Assembly (NCBI GenBank): GCA_037389465.1
Contig: JAZARR010000088.1
Coordinates: 3,596,001 to 3,660,000, forward strand
Origin: Baylisascaris procyonis
Lineage: Eukaryota; Nematoda; Chromadorea; Rhabditida; Ascarididae
Direction of reading: 5' to 3'
DNA: 64,000 nt
Positions 50,101-60,768 of the stretch are shown piece after piece. The number at the start of each line of letters is the position of its first letter. Position 1 is the stretch's first letter. The notes under the pieces are model-generated. The model searched no databases and was not told where the DNA came from. It worked only from the letters and a program-made list of their open reading frames with translations. The position numbers and the translations under genes were made by a program.

Positions 50101-53100
50101 TAAACGCAACTACATTTTGCTCATGTAGCTAACAAATTTCAAAAAAATTAGCAATAGATTTTAATCAGTCAAATTGTTCGAACAAACAAAACAATTGTCT
50201 TTTTTCGAACATATATGGAATGAAATGAAAATAAAAACCGTAAAATGTATGAAGAATTAAAACTGTAAGTCAGAAACGTTTTAGTTGATAATTCAGCACT
50301 GAATTTTCACTATGTACATAAAGTTTTGTAAATCAACCTAAGCGTATCGAAACTTGAAACTATCGGGCAAACTGAGAGACATGAATACAAACACGTGCAT
50401 AACCACAGACATGACGTAGTCATAACGCACCTTCGCAGAGAAAATTTACAAAGGTATGTATAAAGGAGAACCATTTATCAATTTTGTTCAGTGGAGAGGC
50501 AAAAAAAACAGCACACTTACGGCATATCAATAGCGGTTAGTGGTGTTACTTTTGTATAATCTTCAACCGCTACCGCTCAATCGATAAATGAATCGGCTCT
50601 TTCTTGAAAACGTGCTTTGCAGCCATATAATCAAAAAAAAAAAAAAAAAACGTAGAAAACGCGAAGTCAATAGTGAAAAATTTAAATAGGCTATTGTGCA
50701 GTCAATTCCAGTATTTTTTCATGCGTAGCGGATAAGTGAAAGATAGGTGAGCAAAGAATGATCTAAGATTAAATAATATGAAAAGAATAATTTTACACTG
50801 CATTGACTGCACTATATGATAAGATAATATTCGATATAAGGAAACCAAGTTGAAATGAAATAGAATAGCACAAACCTTGTTGGAAATGCCCAAGCTCTTA
50901 TTTTATTGCGGAAAACTATTTCACCATTTTCTTCGTCACGTTCGAATTGATTCCACACTTCACCCTTCAATTGTAAACTGCAGCCATCTTCATCGGACAA
51001 CTCCAATGATGATGATGAATCACGAGCCCAACATCGCCCGATATGTGCATCCGAAGTGGATAGAGGTACACGAACAACATACGTCTGAAGAATTGCAAAA
51101 ACAAACGTAATCTATTATTATGTTTATGATATTGTTGAAAAAGCGTTCACTAATGCAAAAAAAGAGAATCACGATGGAGGACTGGCCTTCAATATAACTT
51201 TGCTCTACTAGTGCCATTCAAAAACTTTAATTCTCCGATTTTAGTACACTTGTTTGATAAGAATCATAACGAGAATTGCTTATCAATAATGACTCTATCA
51301 TCATGTTGCAGTGACAATGCTGCTACGACGAAACAACGAACGACACCTAGGTTTCTGATTTAGGTGATTTCATTTTTAAGAACGCAAAAATGACGTGCCT
51401 AACAAAAGTCAGAAATCCTTATTGTGTCCAGGATCGGAAAATAGGCATATTTGCAACAAAGATATTCAACATTATTCTATTGCGATGACAGTAAATGATT
51501 GTACTATCTATTCTATGACAGTAATATCTATTCTATTATGTAATCAAATTGCGATGACAGCGCAAATGATCGCATAAGAGGAAAACGCTACGTGTGTGGG
51601 CTGTCTTAAGATTTCAAATACAACGCGCACATCTGTCTGTACGAATGGTTTGGAAATGAGTTTGGCTATGTTCAACTGTGAGCCTTTAATGTTTGTTAAT
51701 TGCAAACTTGCCAAAGGTGGCAGCCATTCATTTATCGTTCTCGTAAAGTGAATTATTCGGAGAATACGTGACGATGGGAATTTTTTCTTTAGACAATAGT
51801 TTATGAAAAAAAAGTAGCATCTTGCGAAACGAATGCATATTTTATTTCTGAGTCTAAAATTACGGGTAGTAGTTATTTTGGAAAAACTTAGACTATATTC
51901 AGAAGATATCAAACAGTCATAAAGATATCTTTGTTTGATTACATTAATTTTTTTTTCTTTCACTTAATTTCCTGCCGAACTTTAAAGTTATGCATAAACA
52001 GCAAATCTAGCAATGAGACTTCACGTTATATGCAAAGAGCTTATAAAATTGACTCCTCCTTGGGTTTTTGCTTCGAACGTAAATATCTACGGAACAAGTG
52101 GTACTTACGATCGGATCGCCGACTGTGAGTGGAGAAAACAGCGGATCAAGAGGTGTTCCATTATCAGTGCTTAACAACAGCACCGTATACTTTGTTTCTT
52201 GCCCAGAGCCTCGAGCTCTAACCGTATCCGAAGTTGTGGCCCCATCTTCTACCATAACTCCACCGAAGTTTACCATTGCAAGACTTTCGCTAAAAATTTT
52301 TATTCCAGTTTTTCTGCTCAAGTTTTGTGAATTATGCTCGTCCCTTCACGTCGAGTGTTCCTCATATCATTATCAATGAATTTTATGAGCTCTTCGCAGT
52401 GCACTAACATCGAAATGTACTAAAATTTCATGCCAATGAATCTCATCGTTATGCTGCTTAACTAAGGCACGTGAACATCATTGATGCTACACTTCGACAA
52501 TTTCTCTTAGAAAAAATTCCTATTTTTGATCTATTTTCCAGAAAACACTAAATATTATTAATGAATTAACTTATCTATAGAAATTTTTCGCCAATATAGA
52601 CTATTCAATCCTTTCAAAGAAAAATTCTGGAACATTTTAGACGATCCGAACTTTTTCATTGAAATTCATTTATGCGATTCAAATAATTCGATTGCACTTT
52701 TTTTTTTTGCAGAACCATATCAAATAAAGGTGATGAGATTTTTCATCGGACTTTTGATTTCGTTAAGTGAATTAACGTTAAATCAATTATTTCGTTGTCT
52801 GATTTAAATTGATTCATTTCGTTTTCTATAAAATCGTCAATGATTTAAAACACGTTAAATCTTCATCAGTATTCGTTGATGATCTAAAAGTGCAATTCAA
52901 TGAATAACCTCAACCATTTCCTAAGAGTTAACGTCAACAAATTTTATGCACTAGTAAATATCATTCAATTCATGTTTGAAATCGGTGCTCATTCAACATT
53001 ATGTGCATCGCAAAAATAAAGAAGATAAGAAAAGACCTACCGAGTGGATGAAGCAGCCGGGATACACGTTAAAAGATATTTCTTATCCGATGGTTGTACG

Positions 53101-56100
53101 TGAGTGCTACTCTCTTGAATAACTACTGCATTTTCAAGATTACCCTCAGCGTTCAGTGATGTTTCGCAACCATCGAGAGGAACCTTTAATGTATCAGGTA
53201 TAATGTGCTCATTCATTGGAACCAAAACATATTCAATCAACCGTTTTTTATTTACTTACAATCAGATTTTCCAACAATCAATACTTTCATCGTAAAGCAG
53301 TAAGTATTTTAGAATTAAAGAAAAATAGTCATTCGCTTTATCATATTCGAAAAGCTAACTTCAAGATTTATTCAATAAACGTATGAAAAAGAGATTTAGT
53401 TCAATTAAAAGCTTCAATTTTTTAAAAATTTTCCTACGATGGGTAGTGAACGCAAGAAGCTTTATTATCCAAAAGATACAAGCAGTTTTTAATGCGTTAA
53501 AATCTTTTCTCATTTATTTTCTGTATTTATCGAAGCATATCAGCTTCAAAAGAACTTTTGAAAGTCATAAAATTATCGAAATCTTCGATCTTTTTTTTCA
53601 AAGAGAAACCTTCCAAAAACTTCGTTTTGAAATAAATGAACAACTTGAAGACGTAATGCACATTCAGCGCAAAGGGAAAAATTTTAAAAAAGAGAAAAGT
53701 TAAAAGGTTGAATAGCACGATAAGCGCTGCTGCATCCATCCAGAATACCAAAGCAATCATCGCCATAGGCATTTCATAAACAATAACGGAAAGCTTAATA
53801 ATCCCCCCAAAAGGAACCGGCCGGTTTGAGTCGCCTCGTTTCTGATTTTAGGTGGCATCCACTGGATGTAGAAAAACAGCTCACTAATTTTATGGTACCT
53901 TTAAGTGTCAATAACTCATAAAACAACGTCCTTCCGTACTCACGCTACAATTATCAAATTTCGTTGTCATAGTTTCAGTGATTTACGAATCGAAACTGAT
54001 GGACGAACAGACTCATACATTTACACCTATCCATACAAACTTCTGTGCAAAAAAAAGGCTCGTATAGGCTAAGTATTTCGGCGATAAATCACAACTTGAG
54101 TGCCCGTAAGACTCTATGACAAATGATGGACTGTTCGCATCTACAGTAACCTCGCAAGTCGCTGAAGCGACTTGCGAAGATACTGTAGATTAAACATGCG
54201 AACATGGCCGAAAAATGAATGAACATAAAGGTATAGTAAACCACTTTTTTTTTTGAAATACTCCTCTATTTATCACTGTCGAAAAAAATATATAAAGAAT
54301 CGTTTGCTTGCTTTAATTATTCATTCATTGCATGTCAGATGTTGATGTCTCTTAAAGATAGAATAATTGTATTGCGGATGTAGTTGAACCAAATTATTAA
54401 GATACCAAAAATATTACCCATTCATTGAATTTTGGAAGACAGCTAGCTGGTATATTCGAGGCGCAATGAAACTATGAAACATCAACGAGAAACTCATAGT
54501 AAATGAAATCAACTAAACATACCCTAACAGAGTAGGAGACTTGTGAGACGATCGATGCGTTCACATAAACACAATTCGGGAAGCCTTTCTCGCTATAGAT
54601 TATTCCACAGAACGGCTCATTGAATCGTATATTCAAAATAAACTCATCCTATTCAAGAAAATAAATTAAAATCCGGAAAGAAATAAGCTGATTTATTTTT
54701 TCATGAAGGAAAAGATTTTATTTGAGAGTAATAAACATATTAAAGACAATTACTTTAGAGAATCGTTGCAAATATTTAGTTTTTAAAATGTTTTTTAATT
54801 GCTCACATTGTAAATGTTTAATGCGTTTATAATTGTGACAACTGAAATGAATACATTTTGAAGTGTAATAAAATAACAAAGAATAAATATTGCTTTGAAA
54901 TGTAAAAATTAATTGAAAATATTGAAAATAAAAAGCAATAAACAAACAATCCCCAACAAAATAAACATTTAGAATTTGTTATAAGAATGGATGGAAAAGA
55001 ACTGCGGAATAAAAAGAACAATTCGAAGCAATCAAAAAATTGTGCCACTGAATATTTCATTAGACCATCGCATGGTCAACAAACTATTCAACGCTTTGTG
55101 TTTTCGACCATCATGATATAGTCAATCCTATATTACTGAAGAAAAAAAAAAACTAGAATAAATATGCCTATGTTTTCCATTCGACATAGAAAAGGATGAG
55201 ACACTTAACTGGCAAACTAGATCACCTATTTGAAGTTACAATCTCTGTAATGAATTTGGATCATTTTGAGGAAATTGCAGCACAAATAGTTTCTAAACAA
55301 TTAGAAAGTACAATGAGGTTTGGTGAGATATGAACGTATGGCACTGGTGTCAGTGATGAAACGAGCGCTAAAAGATATTAAACTCTACGCATATTGCACA
55401 TTTCAAATCACAGCTTTTGCATGCACTACAATTTAATGTACACCGGAGCAATGCATCTATGTTAGTTGGCTATATCGTAAACTATGTGCCATCAATTGCA
55501 GCTTAGCATTTAAACGAAACCGACCCTATCGCTGGATAGAAATAAGCGATCACCATTCTAAATGAAGCAAATCTTATATGGTCATCGCTTATAACAGTCA
55601 AAGTAATGTGGAAGTAATATAACGTGAATGTGAAAATAAATTAGTAATGCTTGTTTGAGATGAGAAGTCTGCATATAGAGTTGTTTTTTTTTTTTTTTTT
55701 GCTTTTTTTTGACAATCATAATGAATTTTATATAGTCATCTCTTCAGCACTTTATTCGATAGCAATGATAGCTTAGGCAATGGACTCGTCAACTATGGGT
55801 ATCGGTGCAATATGTATATCAATGCTTCTAATACTAAAACTCTTTCAGCGATCAGTAAAACGACCTAATAACAGAATTAAGATCTCATTCATCTTGAAAT
55901 TAAATAAGCTTGAATTCCATTTTAAAAGGTACATTTCTGTGGGAAAAAAACCTTCCAACGAGTATTTCATCAAAATAAGCTACGTTGAAAACAATGCATC
56001 CAGAATATAATGGATTCTGTATCATGCATAAGAAATCATCATAGCTATTGAATGTTTCCCTTCTTTCGCCTAACTGTTGCCCACTTCACGATACGTCAAT

Positions 56101-59100
56101 TCCAATTGGGATATTTTCATTTCTCTTCTCTATCGTTCTACTTAAACACCTACCTAAGGCATAAACCATCACTTCTTATCACTTTAGACTTTATTGCGGA
56201 ACGCAACAATTCTCTCATATGTTCGAATTTAAAGCGTTTGCAGCGTATAACGCCATCACGACTACAACCTTCCGTACTTTGGCCAATAAGTTCAACGAGA
56301 TGACCTCAGCACGAAAACCGATGTGTTTCTAGAGCAACACTAACAAGGTTAAGTAGGTACGTCAATTTGATGCAAATGAACTATTCGATGCGTTATTTTG
56401 TCATTCAATACAAATCTGCGCACAATCATTAGAGGCATAAAATCATCATTTGCGAATAGATATACGTAAGAAAATCTATATTAGAGTAGATGAAACAATT
56501 TGGATATCATTATTCCAAATACGCCGATTCATATAGGCGAAAATGCGCATTTGACAATTTGAAACGATAGTGAAAGGAAACAATAGAATTCAAATGCATA
56601 ATTCCATAGGAATACCACAATAACAAAAAAATTCGCATTTTTATGCGATCTTTGTGTTGTTGTTTTTGTGCAATTTGAGGAAGTAATTCGGTTGCGATTA
56701 TGCCAAAGCAGATGAAGCTGTTCGGATTGTGATTCTGAAAACGGCATTGGTGTTTCCAGCAAAACTGAAAAAGGAACCTTAACTCAACATCACATCGGCT
56801 TCCTTGGTTGTTTTTTTTTTGTGTCTGCCGCTGCCCTCTATTCGAGAACAAAGTGCCTAGAGAAAGAATTCAGGCCCTCCCTCACTTACACTAACTTTCT
56901 ATGGAATATTAAAATCGTCATCACTTGCATTACAAAAATATCTTCTCAATAGAACGTTATATATAAAAGCTATTCCCGTTTCGAAATTTATCACCATACT
57001 GTGCATAAAATAACTAGAATTTGAAAGAGAAAAGAAAACAGAACAATTCGAAATGCTCTCTAATCGTAAATAAAACGCCACAGTGAGCCTGAATATGCAA
57101 TATTATCACCTATTTTTGTACCTTGAAGAAAAAAATTCGATTAGATTTTTTTTTAAACTGCCAAAAAAAGGAAAACATTAAATACATTAAGAGTTAAGTG
57201 GAATTGTATGAGAATAAAAGTGACGATCTGAAAAATTCTTTATGAACGTTTATCATTAAAAAAAATTTTTTTTTACACCAATTGAAATAAATTTTTCAAT
57301 GATCTCAACAGCTTATTACTTCATTATTAACTACCCTAATAATAATAAAAATCATTCAACATATTTCACATTAATAAAAAAAACAAAAAAAAAACACGAA
57401 TTATTACATTAATAATAAAGAAATACAAAAAGATAAAAAAGGAGAGAAATAATAATAGATAAAGCATTTTTGACCATAATAAAATCTTGTTACAAATAAT
57501 AGTTTCGTATAAAAATTATCACTCATATTCCTATTCATTTATCGCATATGCAAATCACTATGAAATTTTTATTTAAATAAATAAATAATGCAAATGAAGA
57601 ATCGTTAAGCCGTACTAAACACATTGAATGAGAAACCTTTGCTGCTTTAAAGCATGAAAATATTATATCCTCATCTTCTCAAATTTCACAGATTGAAATA
57701 TAATAAATTTTAAGAAGCCGAAAATCGAAATCTCATAGAAAAAAAAATCATTTGAAAGCCAATATATTTGCAATGAAAAATCATTGCTATATAGCACACT
57801 GAGGAATATTATAACACATAAAGAAATTAATATTTTTAAGAAAAAATGAGCACAATGTTATAACACAAATTCAATTCAATGCAATTCAACGTTCAATTAC
57901 AAAAAAAAACAAAAAAAAAACAACTAAAAATAAAAATAAAAATAAAAATACAAAATACAAAATAAAAATAAAAATACAAATAAAGCACTATGGTGCACAT
58001 TGTTCTGAAAGTTGGTTGACGTTACGTTGCAAATAGCGCTCACTCTATCACTGCATCATCTTTGAAAAAAAAAAAAAAACCCATTCTCTGAGAGTAAAAA
58101 TATCCCAGTATCAGAATTTTATGGATTCGCGTTAAATTTTACATATGTGCGCATAAACTATGGCAATAGTTTGAAAAAAAAAACTATACAAATATTAAGT
58201 AGATCAAACTTACAAAAAAAAAAAAAAAAAATTATTCCACGTGATATAAAAGTATCAAGAAAAAAGTATAGTAATTGCATAAAATTGTCATGAGCGTAAC
58301 GGGAATAATTATCAACATCGATGAGGTTTCGAGAATATGTTAAATGGGAGATAACCCACTTGCTAGACAAAAAAAAAAAAAGGAAAAATATTTCTTCAGC
58401 ATTGACACCTCAAAAATTATAACCACCGATAAGTTTTTGGAAACCTCATATCATTTCTGAAAATCTTTTCCAATCGATTTTTTTTTTTTCACTTTAAAAT
58501 GACCGAGATAAACACTTCCTCCATCTCATGAAACTTACTTACCAGTAATGGTAAATCTAAACCAACCTTTTGTGAGGGAAAAAACACGCTCAACTATAAT
58601 CGAAGATAAATTCCAACTGCTGTGACAACAACAACAACAACAACAATGCTTACATTAAATCTATTCCAGGATTCGATGTATCATAATTCACATACAATAA
58701 ACGCATAATTATTTGTACTAAATAAACATTATATGTAAAATACTCTTGAAGGAAAACAGAGTTGCAATAAAATTGAAGAAATAGTCTCAATAAGAGCTGA
58801 AATATAAAGTATGGTTCTCCTACTGGATTATATCGCATTCTGATACATCTATAGATTACCTGTCATCTTGCAAAATATTTCATAGTAAAACATTTAAACT
58901 GATGGTTGTACGTAGTGTGACTGGTTTCTTTAAATGATTAAGTGTTGTGGCGACGGTATAGGTGACAAGTCAGAGAAACAGGTTGCGTTCAGGTAAATAG
59001 GCTACAGCGGTAGGAATAACAGGTATGACACTCATTGTATAAATCTCAGTGAGTTTCAAAGAGAAATAACGCAGCGGATAGTTTAGAAAATCGCTTATTT

Positions 59101-60742
59101 TACTCAAGATAGAAAATAGTACAGTACTCAGCCACTGCATACGCTCTCAAATAACACAGGCGAGAACAGAAACCCGAAAACTTGTACGAAAGAACTCCGT
59201 CAGAATTGAAGATACAAACTATGTTCTCGGTTTATCGATTCGTTTCACAAGTTTTGAGTTTCTCTTTGAATTATCCGAAAGTCAGCCGATATATGAAACA
59301 ATCGGCTAAAGGGAATGCGAAACAAAAAGTTCCCTCTTCTGGCAATTCAAGTGTTCACGGCCAAATATTATAATTTGTGTGGCCCATGGTTTTATACTCT
59401 AAACATTTTCGCAGTAACAATAATTGCTTGCTGGTATTCCAATAAAGTCTCCTCCGCTCCGCATTCTTGGATGCTTTTTTTTTGAAAAACCAAAAAATTA
59501 TTCCCCCTGTTCAACATTCGAGTCCATCACACCATCATTGATAATGCGGCATTGCGATAGGTTTTCGTGGCAAATAAATAACCCAATAATCGCTCATCGC
59601 ATATTTTTTCAATTCTGCCCATTTTCCCTATAACTGATGGGGATGCTTTTCGAAATAAATTTGTCACTCTGCGGGAAATACAACAGTGTCGAATCCAAGA
59701 AATATGATCACAGAAGCATTTTCAATATTGTAAGTCTATTCCTCATCAATCATTGTGAACGATTGATCACTACCATAGAAGCTAAAAGCTATGTCAAATA
59801 GTGATATCATATTGCGATGAAAAAATGGATCATTCCCAAAAATTTGTGTAATGGATTCTGATTTCTCTGCCGTTGGGCAATACACAATTCCTAATGAAAA
59901 ATATAAACGTCATTTTGAAAATTCTATGCAGTTGAGAGTTTTAAACAATTTATTGAAGATGTTTTCCTCTCCTATTTGAAAGATATGTTAGTTGGAATTA
60001 TTCTTGAATTTACGTAGCTAGAAATGACGCTCATTTTCAACGAATCAATTATGAAGAAACGTGCAAAAGTGTTCGCGTATAGTTTTTCTTCTCCAAAACC
60101 GTATTTATGCATCAATTTTTTTGAATTCCGTTCGTGAATATGATTTCATAAAGTTATAAAACTCACTGCATAATTAGGAGTTGCGATCTGCCCAATTAAA
60201 TTTGTTTTCATCTAACTATTCACTGTGAATACGTCAATGAAATTGAAATCGATTGCAAAGAGGTTAAATGCTCTTATTTAAGTGACAAATTTGTGTTGCT
60301 GCGTATATAGACACTCAAGGATACTTCCGGAAACGTGCCGCTGAAATTCATCCACGCTACACTTCACCACAACAAAATGCCACTTGTCCTTTAATCTCGG
60401 TGATTCTTATCAAATCTGCAATACTCTAAAAACAATCCACGCATAGCTGCGTCTGCAACAGAGACCAACATAACAGAACGAGTAGAGAGATGACCATCGT
60501 GTTTCTCTGCGAACTATGCGGCGACAACCCTTCCACAAGCTTCTCTGGTCAACTCTCCCTCCCCCCTCTGTCCTTACTAGATCCTTTCTGCCCATTTCCA
60601 GTGGTAATAAATGCAAAAAACACAAAGCAAATTGACTAATGTCGCATGTGCGTACCTGATCGCAAGAAACACTCGTATCCAGAATGCGCATACATCCAGC
60701 TAGTACAGGTAGAAGCGCAGTGATTACACGACGGAAACACAT
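44184..60742 (-). CDS. ZP-domain (cuticlin-like) single-pass membrane protein
   Basis: Predicted extracellular matrix or cuticle protein that polymerises through its ZP domain. Seven exons: 60656-60742, 54523-54648, 53041-53183, 52109-52289, 50876-51084, 47763-47922 and 44184-44360; phases agree and give 360 aa. Signal peptide is MCFRRVITALLPVLAG. ZP-N runs from SVSCDQDEFILNIRF with cysteines near 27, 43, 55, 77 and 111 (FCGIIY, NCVYVN, PLDGCET, YLLTC). ZP-C has cysteines near 197, 214, 256, 261, 265 and 270. A basic RRRR (273-276) and a furin-type RPKR (298-301) precede a 22-residue membrane segment (326-347, from LAIAFTTTLG), followed by a short basic tail. This matches the usual order of ZP domain, cleavage site and transmembrane anchor. 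Exon 1 lies 6 kb from exon 2 and only 26 bp after the SHC stop. The ZP core is firm; the first and last exons rest on phase and family layout. Confidence 0.8.
44995..45045. repeat. inverted repeat, 14-bp perfect arms
   Basis: ACCATTTTATGGAT at 44995-45008 and its inverse at 45032-45045, with a 23-nt loop, in the terminal intron of the ZP gene. Confidence 0.9.
47655..47922 (-). other. alternative end of the ZP gene by read-through of exon 6
   Basis: If the CAG/GTATAC donor at 47762 is not used, exon 6 stays open for 35 more codons to a TAG at 47655-47657. That product would keep the ZP domain and both basic sites but lack the membrane segment. A 54-nt stop-free segment with perfect GTATAC and TTTACAG ends (47709-47762) is also removable without changing frame. 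Which form is real cannot be told from sequence. Confidence 0.4.
54132..54204. repeat. 73-bp three-stage hairpin
   Basis: Three stems in register: TGTTCGCAT/ATGCGAACA (9 bp), CTACAGTA/TACTGTAG (8 bp) and TCGCAAGTCGCT/AGCGACTTGCGA (12 bp), separated by small bulges, with a two-base apex. It lies in intron 2 of the ZP gene (53184-54522). Confidence 0.9.
57926..57980. repeat. (TAAAAA)n-type low-complexity tract
   Basis: Repeated TAAAAA and TACAAA units in the 6-kb first intron of the ZP gene (54649-60655). The whole stretch 57100-58500 is extremely A-rich with no coding signal. Confidence 0.85.
58543..58619 (-). other. exon-like block in ZP intron 1 (possible poison exon)
   Basis: A 77-nt segment bounded by GTCACAG and a strong CTG/GTAAGT donor. 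One frame is open, but if spliced between the phase-0 ZP exons it reads a stop after nine codons and shifts the frame. It may be a poison exon or chance. Confidence 0.2.
58625..58646. repeat. (CAA)n microsatellite
   Basis: Seven CAA units next to the exon-like block; in minus sense they form its TTG-rich pyrimidine tract. Confidence 0.85.
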
Positions 60743-60768
60743 CGCCGGAGACCGCAAAAGAGCACAAA

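Noticed and set aside
55780..56010. Plus-strand frame in ZP intron 1
   Set aside because: AT-rich composition, no motif, no splice context.
56510..56851. Minus-strand frames with a hydrophobic start, considered as ZP signal exon
   Set aside because: No suitable phase-0 donor and no cysteine before the ZP strand; the exon at 60656-60742 fits far better.
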